From the NCBI GenBank assembly GCA_040751985.1, contig JBFMFU010000047.1:1-64000 (forward strand): DNA of 64,000 bases, in the 5' to 3' direction. This DNA is from Desulfoferula sp040751985. GTDB taxonomy: Bacteria > Desulfobacterota > Desulfarculia > Desulfarculales > Desulfarculaceae. The position numbers and the translations under genes are program-made. Numbering within the stretch: the stretch's first letter is position 1; each line of letters starts with the position of its first letter. A model generated the notes under the pieces. The model ran no database searches. It saw only the letters and a program-made list of their open reading frames with translations, and had not been told where the DNA came from. This document shows positions 26,014 to 34,551 of the stretch, piece after piece.

Positions 26014-26194
26014 CGCTGACCTTCTTGTCCAGGTAGAGGCCGTAGAGGCGCACGGCCCGCTCCAGGTAGTGGGAGAAGGGCATATTGTGCTGCCGGGCCT
26101 TGGCCCGGGCCCGCTCCAGGACGGTCACGTCCATCACCACCGTGGCCGAGACCCGCAGCTTGTCCGGCTTTGGTTCGGCTTTGCTCGCCGGCAT
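25994..26194 (-). CDS. Small ribbon-helix-helix-like protein
   Basis: 66 residues. A charged start (MPASKAEPKPDKLRVSATV) leads to a strand, then DVTVLERARAKARQHNMPFSHYLERAVRLYGLYLD (partly quoted: FSHYLERAV), the strand-helix-helix pattern of small DNA-binding or antitoxin-like proteins. No toxin partner lies beside it. Convergent, overlapping ubiE by 20 bases. Confidence 0.6.
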   Translation of the reverse strand: MPASKAEPKPDKLRVSATVVMDVTVLERARAKARQHNMPFSHYLERAVRLYGLYLDKKVSVIARPL

Positions 26195-26271
26195 GGGACT
26201 ACCCCTTTTCGGGCGCTGTGCTATATTGGGGCCCGCCGCACCCGGCGAGGCCCGTTCGGCTGGAGTATAGC

Positions 26272-27213
26272 ATGCGCCTGACCTTCCTGGGCACCAGCGG
26301 GGCCTGGGGCCTGCCCGAGCACCGCTGCCCCTGCGCCACCTGTTGCCATCTGCGCGCCATAGGCGAGCGCCGCACCCGCACCAGCCTGTGGCTGGAGGGG
26401 CCGGCCCGCCTGCTCATCGACCCCGGCCCGGACCTGCGTGCCCAGCTCATGCGCCACGACCTGCTCCGGCCGGATGCGGTACTCATCACCCACGAGCACG
26501 GCGACCACTACCTGGGCCTGGACGAGCTGGAGTGCTTCCGGCGCAGCCTGCCCCGGGAGGAGTGGCGGCCCATCCCGGTCTACGCCAGCGCCGCGGCCTG
26601 GCAGCAGATCGAGCCCCGCTTCGGGTATCTCTTGGGGGCGCTGTTGGAAAAGCGCCTGGCCCAGCCGGGCCAGGCGCTGGCCGGCGCACCCTTCGGCCCG
26701 GCCCTGGCCGCCCGGCCCGTCAAGACCGACCACGGCCCCTTGCCCCAGGGCGCCGTGGGCTACGTGATCACTGACCGCAGCGGGCCGCATACCGTGAGCC
26801 TGGGCTATACCAGCGACCTGGTGCGGGCCCTGGAGCCCTCGGGCTTCGCCGGCCTGGACGTGCTGGTCTGCCAGTGCCACTTCCTGCACGAGCCCGCGCA
26901 CAACCGGGCCCACCACATGTCCCTGCAGCGGGCCCTGCCCCTGCTGCGGGCCTGGGACCCGGGGCGGGTGTACTTTGTGCACCTGTCCTGCCAGGACTTC
27001 CTGCCCGGCGACGAGGCGGCCAACCGCATGCTCAAGAAGTACGCCCCGGCCGACCCGCTCACCGATCCCGCCGGCCGGCCCTACGCCCCGCCCCAGGACC
27101 AGGCCTCCTGGCAGGCCCTGGTGGAGCGGGTATTCGCGGACCAGGGCCTGGCCATGGTGGCCACGGTGGCCTTTGACGGCCTGCAGGTGGAGCTGGCTCC
27201 GCGTGCGCGCTAA
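26272..27213 (+). CDS. MBL-fold metallohydrolase (PhnP-like)
   Basis: A 313-residue metallo-beta-lactamase-fold enzyme. The N-terminus MRLTFLGTSGAWGLPEHRC with two further Cys (CPCATCC) is like PhnP-type phosphodiesterases with a structural zinc. The metal motif THEHGDHYLGLDEL is at about residues 74-87, the second ligand His in KTDHGPLPQG near 170, and a conserved GYTSD near 187. Likely a cyclic or linear phosphodiesterase; substrate unknown. The ATG at 26272 is chosen since an earlier in-frame start adds no family sequence. The nuclease gene overlaps its 3' end by 11 bases. Confidence 0.87.
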   Translation: MRLTFLGTSGAWGLPEHRCPCATCCHLRAIGERRTRTSLWLEGPARLLIDPGPDLRAQLMRHDLLRPDAVLITHEHGDHYLGLDELECFRRSLPREEWRPIPVYASAAAWQQIEPRFGYLLGALLEKRLAQPGQALAGAPFGPALAARPVKTDHGPLPQGAVGYVITDRSGPHTVSLGYTSDLVRALEPSGFAGLDVLVCQCHFLHEPAHNRAHHMSLQRALPLLRAWDPGRVYFVHLSCQDFLPGDEAANRMLKKYAPADPLTDPAGRPYAPPQDQASWQALVERVFADQGLAMVATVAFDGLQVELAPRAR

Positions 27214-27721
27214 GGCCGCATGGCTGGCCCTCTTGTGCCTGGCCCTGCTGCTGGCCGCCGGGCCGGCCCAGGCCGAGGTCAAGGTCCGGGTGCTGTGCAT
27301 CAACGACGGCGACACCATCACGGTCATGCTCAAGGGCCGGCCGGAGCGGGTGCGCCTCATCGGAGTGGACGCGCCGGAGATGGTCCACAGCCAGGGCCTG
27401 GCCCGGCGGGCCCGGCGCCACGGCCGCACGGCCAAGCAGGTGACGGCCCTGGGCGCGGCCTCGCGGGGGGCGGTGCTGTCAGTGCTGGCCCCGGACGATG
27501 AGGTGCGCCTAGTCTGGGGCCCTCAGCGCCGCGACGACCACCGCCGCCTGCTGGCCTACGTGTATCTGGCCGACGGCCGCCTGCTCAACCGCTGGCTCAT
27601 AGAAGAGGGTTGGGCCCGGGCCTACCATCGCTTCGAGCACAAGTACAAGCAGGAGTTTCTGCGTCTGGAAAACGAGGCCCGGCGGGCGCGGCGAGGACTT
27701 TGGGCCCAGGGCGGGCCTTAA
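27203..27721 (+). CDS. Secreted thermonuclease-family (SNase) protein
   Basis: 172 residues starting at GTG 27203 inside the end of the MBL gene. A clean signal peptide (WLALLCLALLLAAGPAQA) is followed by an SNase domain: VRVLCINDGDTITVML, VRLIGVDAPEM, a central WGPQRRDDHRRLLAYVYL with the catalytic Arg region, and GWARAYHRFEHKYKQEFL near the end. Predicted to act on nucleic acid in the periplasm or outside. A start further upstream in the same frame is possible but would destroy the signal peptide. Confidence 0.85.
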   Translation: MRAKAAWLALLCLALLLAAGPAQAEVKVRVLCINDGDTITVMLKGRPERVRLIGVDAPEMVHSQGLARRARRHGRTAKQVTALGAASRGAVLSVLAPDDEVRLVWGPQRRDDHRRLLAYVYLADGRLLNRWLIEEGWARAYHRFEHKYKQEFLRLENEARRARRGLWAQGGP

Positions 27722-27724
27722 ACT

Positions 27725-28585
27725 TCAGGTTCGGCGCAGCCGGGGCCGCTCGTCGGCGTCCAGCTCCAGGATCAGGCCGTAGGCGCGGGCGATTTCCACG
27801 GCCGGCCGGCCCAGCAAGAGCGTCAGCTCGGCGGCGGCGTAGCCGTAGCGGTCGCTGATGGCCGCGCGCAGGCCGTGGTCCTGCTCCAGGACGGCCAGGG
27901 CCTCGGCGGCTGCCTGGTCCTCGCCCTGCGCGGCCCGGCCCAGCAGCCCGGCCAGGCGGGCGGCGGGCAGCTTGCGCTCGAACTCCGCGGCCAGGGCCAG
28001 GGCCGTGTCGTCGCCGGCCAATACCTGCTCCCGACCCAGGCGGGGGCGGCCTTCCAGCTGGCCGGCGTGGCGGCCGGACCAGCACTCCAGCCAGCGGCAC
28101 TGCAGGGGCCGCTGGGCATAGATGGCGCAGCCGGCCGCGCCCAGAAACAGGCAGGCCCCATCCGGGGCCTCGCGCAGCTTGATCAGCTCTTGATCCAGCA
28201 CCTGCCGCCGGCCCAGGCGGGCGGAGTGGACCTCCTCGCCGGCGCGCAGGGTGTAGAAATGCTGCCGGCCCGGCCCCTCTGGCCCCAAGAGGGCCAGGTC
28301 CTCCTGGTACAGGGTGGGGCTGCTCACCCGGCAGCAGGTGCCGCAGCCCAGGCAGCGGGCCGTGCCGGCCAGCTCGGCCAGGCGCCCGGCCAGGGCCGCC
28401 TGGCTGCCGGGGCCGGCGGCCAGCAGGCCGCAGAGCGCCGCGTCGCCGGCCAGCACCGCGGCCGCGCCCGCCGCGTCGCAGCCGCGCAGCTCCGTGAGGG
28501 CCGCGGCCACAGCCTGGGCCGCCGCAGAGGGGCCCTGGGCCATGGCCCGGGCCAGACGTTCGGTCAGGGATTGCGTGGGCGGCAT
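27725..28585 (-). CDS. YkgJ-family cysteine cluster protein
   Basis: 286 residues. The metal or Fe-S binding part is CLGCGTCCRVSSP (about residues 99-111), followed by CLFLGAAGCAIYAQRPLQCR (about 145-164), the CxxCxxCC...C...C pattern of YkgJ/FliB-like proteins. Some relatives are linked to protein modification, but the role is unproved. The N-terminal helical part (first 90 residues) and the long tail are unassigned. Last gene of the minus-strand set miaB-bfn-PHP-this, 25 nt after the PHP gene. Confidence 0.8.
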   Translation of the reverse strand: MPPTQSLTERLARAMAQGPSAAAQAVAAALTELRGCDAAGAAAVLAGDAALCGLLAAGPGSQAALAGRLAELAGTARCLGCGTCCRVSSPTLYQEDLALLGPEGPGRQHFYTLRAGEEVHSARLGRRQVLDQELIKLREAPDGACLFLGAAGCAIYAQRPLQCRWLECWSGRHAGQLEGRPRLGREQVLAGDDTALALAAEFERKLPAARLAGLLGRAAQGEDQAAAEALAVLEQDHGLRAAISDRYGYAAAELTLLLGRPAVEIARAYGLILELDADERPRLRRT

Positions 28586-28610
28586 GGCGGCTGGCCGCGC
28601 GGGGGCGGCC

Positions 28611-29270
28611 TCAGACCTTGAGGCCCAGGGCCGCGTCCAGCAGGCGGCGGGAGTTGGCCCGGCACTGTTGCACCTGCGCCTCCTCCAGGCCGGCGCAGCG
28701 GCCCACTTTCTGGGCGAACTCCCAGTCGATGAGGTCGTGGGGGGCGTGGGCGTCGGTGTTGATGCACAGCCCGGCCCCGGCGGCCAGGCCCAGCTTGGCC
28801 ACCCGGCCGTTGCCCAGGCTGTGGCCGCCCCGGGCGCTGATCTCCAGCAATACGCCCTTGGCCGCGGCCAGGTCTGCCTCCTGGGCGGTGAGCAGGCCGG
28901 GGTGGGCCAGGATGTCCACGCCGGCCTCGATGGCCGCCCGGTTGGTGCCCGGCGCCACCGGCTCCACCGGGCTTTCGCCGTGCACCACCACGATCTGGGC
29001 CCCCAGGTCGTAGGCTTGGCGGGCCAGGGGCGCGATCAGCTCCGGCGGCAGGTGGGTCAGCTCGATGCCGGCGATGGTCTTGATGCGGTGGTGCTGGTTA
29101 AGCTCGTCGGCGGCGGCGCGCAGGCGCGGTACCACCAGCTCCAGGTTGCTCATGTCGCCGTGGTCGGTGAGCGCCACCGCCATGAGCCCCAGGTTCTCGG
29201 CCCGCTGCACCAGCTCCGAGGGCAGCAGCTCGCCGTCGCTGAAAATGGTATGGGTGTGCAGATCGATCAC
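28611..29270 (-). CDS. PHP-domain phosphoesterase
   Basis: 219 residues. Metal site signatures: DLHTHTIFSDGE (residues 3-14), LTDHGDMSNL (about 35-44), IEL near 69, VVHGES (about 98-103), ILAHPGLLT (about 120-128) and INTDAHAPHD (about 171-180). These fit the PHP superfamily of histidinol-phosphatase/YcdX-like phosphoesterases. Whether it acts on histidinol phosphate cannot be told, as no his genes are nearby. It lies between the bifunctional-nuclease-like gene and the YkgJ gene on the minus strand. Confidence 0.87.
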   Translation of the reverse strand: MIDLHTHTIFSDGELLPSELVQRAENLGLMAVALTDHGDMSNLELVVPRLRAAADELNQHHRIKTIAGIELTHLPPELIAPLARQAYDLGAQIVVVHGESPVEPVAPGTNRAAIEAGVDILAHPGLLTAQEADLAAAKGVLLEISARGGHSLGNGRVAKLGLAAGAGLCINTDAHAPHDLIDWEFAQKVGRCAGLEEAQVQQCRANSRRLLDAALGLKV

Positions 29271-29316
29271 CGCTGGCCTCGCTTGCCGGCCGGGGCCGGG
29301 GCCCCCGCCAAAGAAT

Positions 29317-29799
29317 CTACATCTTGTACTTGCCGAAGTCCTCGGGGTCCATGCTCTCCAGGATGTCCTCCCAGCTCTTGTCGGCCTCGGCCCGGCCGCC
29401 CTGGCCCGGCACCTGGGACTGCTCCAGCACCTTCTCGGCCACGAAGATGGGCGCCTCGGCCCTGAGGGCCAGGGCGATGGCGTCCGAGGGACGGCTGTCC
29501 ATGGTGGAGGCGCCCTGGGGGCCCTCCAGGTGGATCAGGGCGTAGAAGGTGTTGTCCTTGAGCTCGGTGACCTCCACCCGGTTCACCGAGCAGCCCAGAT
29601 GCCCGATCAGGTTCTTGAGCAGGTCGTGGGTCATGGGGCGCGAGAAGGCCACCTTCTCCAGCTCGCTGGCGATGGCCGTGGCCTCCAGCAGGCCGATCCA
29701 GATGGGCAGGGTCCGCTGGCCGGCCTCGTCCTTGAGGATCAGGATGGGGCTGTTGGTGGCCGGGTCGATGGTGAGCCCGTGCACGGTCATCTGTATCAT
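29317..29799 (-). CDS. Bifunctional nuclease family protein (DUF151)
   Basis: 160 residues matching the DUF151/BFN family: PILILKDEAGQRTLPIWIG (about 18-36), ATAIASELEKV, RPMTHDLLKNLI, and the signature SRPSDAIALALR near residue 104. Some homologs cut RNA and DNA, and others are structural. The ATG overlaps the miaB stop (ATGA), so expression is coupled to tRNA modification. Its C-terminal 25 residues, polar and Gly/Glu-rich, are an extension. Confidence 0.88.
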   Translation of the reverse strand: MIQMTVHGLTIDPATNSPILILKDEAGQRTLPIWIGLLEATAIASELEKVAFSRPMTHDLLKNLIGHLGCSVNRVEVTELKDNTFYALIHLEGPQGASTMDSRPSDAIALALRAEAPIFVAEKVLEQSQVPGQGGRAEADKSWEDILESMDPEDFGKYKM

Positions 29800-31136
29800 G
29801 ACGCCTCGCTCCCCAGGGCGGGCGCCAGGCTGCCCAGCAGGGAGTTCTCCCGCCCCTGTTCAATGCGCACCTTGACCAGCCGCCCCACCAGCTCCGGGCC
29901 GCCGGGGAAGTTGACCATGCGGCCGACCCGGCAGCGGCCCCCCATCAGCCCGCGTCCCTTCTTGTCCGGCCCCTCCACCAGCACCTCGGCCGTCTGGCCC
30001 TCCAGCCCCCGGTGCAGCGCCAGGCTTATGTCCCGCTGCAGGGCCTGCAGGCGCGAGAGGCGCTCGGCCTTGACCGAGCCGGCCAGCTTGCCGGCCATGC
30101 GCGCCGCCCGGGTGAAGGGCCGGTCGGAGTACTTGAAGCTATATAGAAAATCGTATCTGACTTCGCTGAGTAGACTCAAGGTCTCTAGAAAATCTTCCTC
30201 GCTTTCGCCCGGAAAGCCCACGATCACGTCCCCGCCCAGGGCCACCCCCGGCGCGGCCTCGCGCAGCCGGCGCACCAGCTCCAAATACTGCCTTCGGGTG
30301 TAGCCGCGGCCCATGGCTTTGAGCACCCGGTCGCTGCCGGCCTGGGCCGGCAGGTGCAGCTGCTCCATGACCTTGGGCTCACTCGCCAGGGTCTCGATCA
30401 GGGCCGGGCTCAGGTCCTTGGGGTGGCTGGTGGTGAAGCGCAGCCGCCACAGGCCCTCCACCCGGGCCAGGCGCCGCAGCAGGCCGGCGAAGTCCAGGGC
30501 GCCCTCCGGGTCCTGGTAGGAGTTGACGTTCTGGCCCAGCAGGGTGATCTCGCGCACGCCGCCGGCGGCCAGGGACTCGGCCTCGGCCAGCAACTCGGCC
30601 GCGGGCCGGCTCTGCTCGCGGCCGCGCACGTAGGGCACCACGCAGTAGGCGCAGAAGTTGTCGCAGCCGCGCATCACCGTGACCAGGGCTTTGAGGCCGG
30701 GCCGGGCGGCCGGGGCCAGGGCCAGCGCGGCCGGCGCGGTCTCGGTCAGGGCCCGGCGGCGGCCCTGCTGGGCCTCGGCCACCAGCTCGGGCAGGCGCTC
30801 CAGGGCGCTGGTGCCGAAGACGAAGTCCAGGTGCGGGATCTGCTTGAGCAGGCGGTCGCCCTCCTGCTGGGCCACGCAGCCGCCCACGCCGATGAGCATC
30901 CCCGGCCGGGCCTCCTTGAGCCGCTTGAGCGCCCCCACGTAGGAGTAAACCTTCTGCTCGGCCCGCTCGCGCACCGAGCAGGTATTGAGCACGATCAGGT
31001 CCGCGCCCTGGGGCTGGTCCACCTCCACGTAGCCCAGCCCGGCCAGCAGCCCGGAGATGCGCTGGGAGTCGTAGGCGTTCATCTGGCAGCCGAAGGTGGC
31101 TATGTGCACGCTTCTCTGCGGCGCGGAGCCGGACAT
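29796..31136 (-). CDS. miaB: tRNA-2-methylthio-N6-dimethylallyladenosine synthase MiaB
   Basis: 446 residues, normal for MiaB. Three Cys of the N-terminal auxiliary cluster are in TFGCQMNAYDSQ, LNTCSVRERAEQKVYS and VGGCVAQQEG. The radical SAM motif is MRGCDNFCAYCVVPYVRGREQSR (partly: CDNFCAYC), and a TRAM domain closes the protein. It adds the methylthio group at A37 of tRNAs. VRGREQSR and VRE are typical of MiaB rather than MtaB or RimO. First gene of the minus-strand set, divergent from the rhomboid gene. Confidence 0.94.
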   Translation of the reverse strand: MSGSAPQRSVHIATFGCQMNAYDSQRISGLLAGLGYVEVDQPQGADLIVLNTCSVRERAEQKVYSYVGALKRLKEARPGMLIGVGGCVAQQEGDRLLKQIPHLDFVFGTSALERLPELVAEAQQGRRRALTETAPAALALAPAARPGLKALVTVMRGCDNFCAYCVVPYVRGREQSRPAAELLAEAESLAAGGVREITLLGQNVNSYQDPEGALDFAGLLRRLARVEGLWRLRFTTSHPKDLSPALIETLASEPKVMEQLHLPAQAGSDRVLKAMGRGYTRRQYLELVRRLREAAPGVALGGDVIVGFPGESEEDFLETLSLLSEVRYDFLYSFKYSDRPFTRAARMAGKLAGSVKAERLSRLQALQRDISLALHRGLEGQTAEVLVEGPDKKGRGLMGGRCRVGRMVNFPGGPELVGRLVKVRIEQGRENSLLGSLAPALGSEAS

Positions 31137-31246
31137 GGCGGGTTTCCCAATGTCGGTGAAAGTATGCTAGAAAAACTATACCTTGGGCCGGTGGCTATGC
31201 AAGGACTTTGCCCCGCAGGCCCAGGACCGCGCGCGGGAGGCCGGCC

Positions 31247-31912
31247 ATGATACCACTGCGGGACGAAAACCCCACCCAGCACTTGCCCGTGGTCACCCTG
31301 GGGCTCATCGGCCTGAACCTGGCGGTGTTCGTCTACCAACTCCTGCTGCCCCCGCAGGCCGAGTACGTGTTCCTGCACCAGTACGGGGTGGTGCCCGCCT
31401 GGCTCACCGGCCAGGCGCCGGTGCCGGGCCAGTTGTCCTGGCTGCCCCAGCCCCTGACCCTCATCACCTGCATGTTCCTGCACGGCGGCATCTTCCACGT
31501 GGCCGGCAACATGCTCTACCTGTGGATCTTCGGCAACAACATCGAGGACGTGCTGGGCCCGCTGCGCTTTGTCGTCTTCTATCTGGTGGGCGGGGTGGCG
31601 GCCAGCCTGGCCCACGTGCTGGTGGACCCCGGCTCGACCCTGCCCATGGTGGGGGCCTCGGGGGCCATCGCGGCGGTGCTGGGGGCCTACTTACTGCTCT
31701 ACCCCCGGCACAAGGTGGTGGTGCTGATCTGGTTCTTCTTCTACCTGCAGTTGGTGCGGGTGCCGGCCATGCTGGTGCTGGGGGTCTGGTTCCTGCTGCA
31801 GATACTGGGCAGCGGCGGCCAGGGCGTGGCCTGGATGGCCCACGTGGGGGGCTTCGTGGTGGGGCTGGTGCTGATCCGCTTCTTTATGCCCCGGCCCCGC
31901 CGCTTGAGCTAG
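31247..31912 (+). CDS. Rhomboid-family intramembrane serine protease
   Basis: 221 residues with about six membrane segments. The start ATG 31247 is fixed by GGGAGG 7 nt upstream and gives the common MIPLRDENPT beginning. Catalytic pair: Ser138 in VGASGAIAA and His199 in WMAHVGGF. His84 and Asn88 in FHVAGN are the oxyanion-type residues, so the enzyme is predicted active. Cleaves membrane proteins in the inner membrane; substrates unknown. Confidence 0.9.
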   Translation: MIPLRDENPTQHLPVVTLGLIGLNLAVFVYQLLLPPQAEYVFLHQYGVVPAWLTGQAPVPGQLSWLPQPLTLITCMFLHGGIFHVAGNMLYLWIFGNNIEDVLGPLRFVVFYLVGGVAASLAHVLVDPGSTLPMVGASGAIAAVLGAYLLLYPRHKVVVLIWFFFYLQLVRVPAMLVLGVWFLLQILGSGGQGVAWMAHVGGFVVGLVLIRFFMPRPRRLS

Positions 31913-31918
31913 CCCGCC

Positions 31919-32347
31919 TTACTTGACCGGCCCCTTCACCTCCAGGCGGCCCACCTCTTCCAGGCGGATGCGGTAGTTGCCGTAGTCGGTCTTGCCGGTG
32001 GCCTGCAGCTCGGGCTTGACCTGCATCTGCACCTGCTTGCCGTCGGCCAGGGTCAGGGCGGCGTTGAGCTTGCCCTGGGTCTTGCTGAAGGCCACGGTGC
32101 GCACCTTGGCCAGGGGCACGGCCATCTCGCCCAGGCCCATGCGGCCCAGCACGAAGTCCTGGCCTTCGATGGAGAACTCCTTCAGCGCCACCTGGACGCC
32201 CTGTACGTCGGTGAGCACCACCAGATAGTTGCTGCGGGGTTCGGGGATGCTGGTGGGGCCCTCTCCGCCCCCGATGCCCATGGCCAGGAGCAGAGGCAGG
32301 GACAGCAGCAGACAACCTAGGGCCAACAGACGCGCTTTGTGGGCCAT
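31919..32347 (-). CDS. Hypothetical secreted protein
   Basis: 142 residues with a signal peptide (ARLLALGCLLLSLPLLLA), start ATG 32347 with AGGAGG 5 nt upstream. The mature part is beta-rich: YLVVLTDVQGVQVAL, FVLGRMGLGEMAVPL, VRTVAFSKTQG, VQMQVKP. A repeated strand arrangement suggests a small barrel or sandwich; family not recognised. Predicted periplasmic. Convergent with the rhomboid gene by 6 nt. Confidence 0.72.
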   Translation of the reverse strand: MAHKARLLALGCLLLSLPLLLAMGIGGGEGPTSIPEPRSNYLVVLTDVQGVQVALKEFSIEGQDFVLGRMGLGEMAVPLAKVRTVAFSKTQGKLNAALTLADGKQVQMQVKPELQATGKTDYGNYRIRLEEVGRLEVKGPVK

Positions 32348-32567
32348 AAGGCCTCCTTGCCGGACTTTGGTTAACGGCGCCGGCCCCACGGCGAGCAGGA
32401 ACGGCCAGGAGCCTATTTTTTGGTAACATGCTCCGGCCCCGCCCGCCAAGAAAAAACCGCGGGTGGCATATTGTTTGGTGGCCGGGGCCGGCCGGTGGTA
32501 TGCTGAACCTGTCTCCTGCACGCGATGATCTGCCCCGGTTCCCAGCGGGAAAGCATGTGTCTGCCTG

Positions 32568-33626
32568 ATGTTCAGTGAACTGCGCCGCCGTTGGAGCATC
32601 ATCCCCGCCTGGATAAAAGCCATCCCGGTGGTGGGGCTCTTGATTCTGCTCAGCGCCGCCCATTTTCGCCTGGTGGCGGTCAGCCCGGACCTGGTGCCCC
32701 TGGTGCAGCGGCTGTTCTTCCTGCCCCTGTTCATGGCCTGTCTGCTCTTCGGCCTCTGGGGGGGCCTGCTCTGCGCGGCCCTGATCTCCCTTAGCCAGAT
32801 CCACCCCCTGTTCATGCCCGGCCAGGCCCCCCACGGCCTCCTGGTCATGTCCCTGGAGGTGGGGCTGTACTTCTTCACCGGCATCATCATGGGCCTGCTG
32901 GTGGACCGGGAGCGGCGCGAGGCCCGCCGCCTGCAACGGGCGGAGAACCTGGCCCTACTGGGCCAGGCGGCGGCGGCGGTGGCGCACGAGCTCAAGACCC
33001 CCCTGGTGGCCATCGGCGGCTTCGCCCAGCGCATCCAGAAGGACCTGGACCAGGGCCACCCCTACCACGAGCAGCTGCGCATCATCGTGGACCAGGTGGC
33101 CCACATGGAAAACCTGCTGCGGGAGATGCTGGACTTCACCCGCCCCCTGGAGCTGAAGCTGAGCCGGCAGGACCTGGGGGCCCTGTTCGGCGACGTGCTG
33201 GCCCTGGCCTCGCTGTCGGCCAAGGAGTCGGGGGTCTCGCTGAAGGCCGAGCTGCCCCCGCAGGGCCTGAGCGTGCTGGCCGACGGCAGCCGTCTCAAGC
33301 AGGTGCTTCTTAATTTGGTGCAGAACGCGGTGCAGGCCTCGCCCCGGGGGGCCGAGGTGCTGCTGCGCGCCCAGAACGACGGCAGCGAGGTGGTGCTCAC
33401 GGTGCAAGACAAGGGCGTGGGCATCGAGCCCCACGACCTGGAGCGCATCTACTTCCCCTTCTACACCACCAAACGGGGCGGCACCGGACTGGGCCTGGCC
33501 ATCTGCCAGAAGATCGTCAAGGCTCACGGCGGCCGCCTGAGCGTGGACAGCCGCCCCCAGGCGGGCAGCACCTTCCAGGTGCACCTGCCCCTGAACGGCC
33601 CTGCGGCTCAGGCCGCGGCGGCCTAG
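32568..33626 (+). CDS. Membrane sensor histidine kinase (NtrB/AtoS-like)
   Basis: 352 residues. Four hydrophobic segments within 12-112, no large periplasmic domain; then HisKA with His140 in AVAHELKTPLVAIG, and a HATPase with N box NLVQNAVQAS, G1 DKGVGIEP and GGTGLGLAICQKIV. Short membrane-input design suggests it senses something in the membrane. No response regulator is adjacent; the sigma-54 activator at 13127 is a possible partner, by type only. It shares 4 bases at its 3' end with the convergent NAD kinase gene. Confidence 0.9.
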   Translation: MFSELRRRWSIIPAWIKAIPVVGLLILLSAAHFRLVAVSPDLVPLVQRLFFLPLFMACLLFGLWGGLLCAALISLSQIHPLFMPGQAPHGLLVMSLEVGLYFFTGIIMGLLVDRERREARRLQRAENLALLGQAAAAVAHELKTPLVAIGGFAQRIQKDLDQGHPYHEQLRIIVDQVAHMENLLREMLDFTRPLELKLSRQDLGALFGDVLALASLSAKESGVSLKAELPPQGLSVLADGSRLKQVLLNLVQNAVQASPRGAEVLLRAQNDGSEVVLTVQDKGVGIEPHDLERIYFPFYTTKRGGTGLGLAICQKIVKAHGGRLSVDSRPQAGSTFQVHLPLNGPAAQAAAA

Positions 33627-34477
33627 CCCCAGCGCAGCTTAGTGCGCAGTATCTCGAAGTAATCGCGGAAGGGGGATTGGATCAGGCGCACCGTGTGCTG
33701 GGAGCGCCGCACCTGGATCTGGTCGCCGGGATGCAATTCCAGGCCCACCTGGCCGTCGCAGGTCAGGGTGGTCTCCAGGGCGCGGGCGCCCAGGGTGACG
33801 CTGAGGGTCATGTCCGGGGCCAGGAGCAGGGGGCGGTTGCTCAGGGCAAACGAGCAGATGGGCGCCACCACGATGCAGTCCAGCACCGGATGGCAGATGG
33901 GCCCGCCGGCCGAGAGGTTGTAGGCCGTGGAGCCGGTGGGGGTGGAGATGATCAGGCCGTCGGCCAGGAATGTAGTCAGGGCCGAGCCGTTCACCGCCGC
34001 CTGCAGCTCCACGATGCGGGCCAGGGCCGCCTTGTTGATCACCAGGTCGTTGAGGGCCGTGACCTGGGCCAATCGCTGGCCCTGGCGGCGGAGTTGGCCA
34101 TCCAGCATCAGGCGCGGCGGGGCCTTGTAGTTGCCCTGCAGCACCATCTCCATGGCCGGCAGCATCTCCTCCGGGGCCAGGGCGGTCAAAAAGCCCAGGC
34201 CGCCCAGGTTCACCCCCAGGATGGGGGCCGCCTCCAGGCCCGAGGCCACCACCAGGCGCACCGCCCCCAGCATGGTGCCGTCGCCGCCCAGCACCACCAC
34301 CAGCTCGCCGTCGGACGGCAGGGGGGGCTCGGGGCCGTTGGCGGCGCCGGGCTGGCCCACCCGGGCCTCGCGCAGCACCGCCTCCGAGCCGCGGCCCTCT
34401 AGCCAGGCGGCCAGGGACCGGGCCTGCTCGCTGGCGGCCGGGGTGTGGGCCTTGTAGATTATAATCACCTTGGGCAC
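33623..34477 (-). CDS. nadK: NAD kinase
   Basis: 284 residues, phosphorylates NAD to NADP. The GGDG motif is in VVLGGDGTMLGAVRL, and the second signature TPTGSTAYNLSAGGPICHP (partly: TPTGSTAY) follows, with ANLGGLGFLT-like NLGGLGFL before. I use the GTG at 34477 because GGGAGG lies 6 nt upstream; longer in-frame starts are unlikely. Convergent with the sensor kinase. Confidence 0.92.
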   Translation of the reverse strand: MPKVIIIYKAHTPAASEQARSLAAWLEGRGSEAVLREARVGQPGAANGPEPPLPSDGELVVVLGGDGTMLGAVRLVVASGLEAAPILGVNLGGLGFLTALAPEEMLPAMEMVLQGNYKAPPRLMLDGQLRRQGQRLAQVTALNDLVINKAALARIVELQAAVNGSALTTFLADGLIISTPTGSTAYNLSAGGPICHPVLDCIVVAPICSFALSNRPLLLAPDMTLSVTLGARALETTLTCDGQVGLELHPGDQIQVRRSQHTVRLIQSPFRDYFEILRTKLRWG

Positions 34478-34551
34478 TGCAGCCTCCCAGAGGCACGCTA
34501 GCAAAAAAGCTCCCGCCGGCTCAAGGGCATTGACCCGGCCTTGGGGACGCG

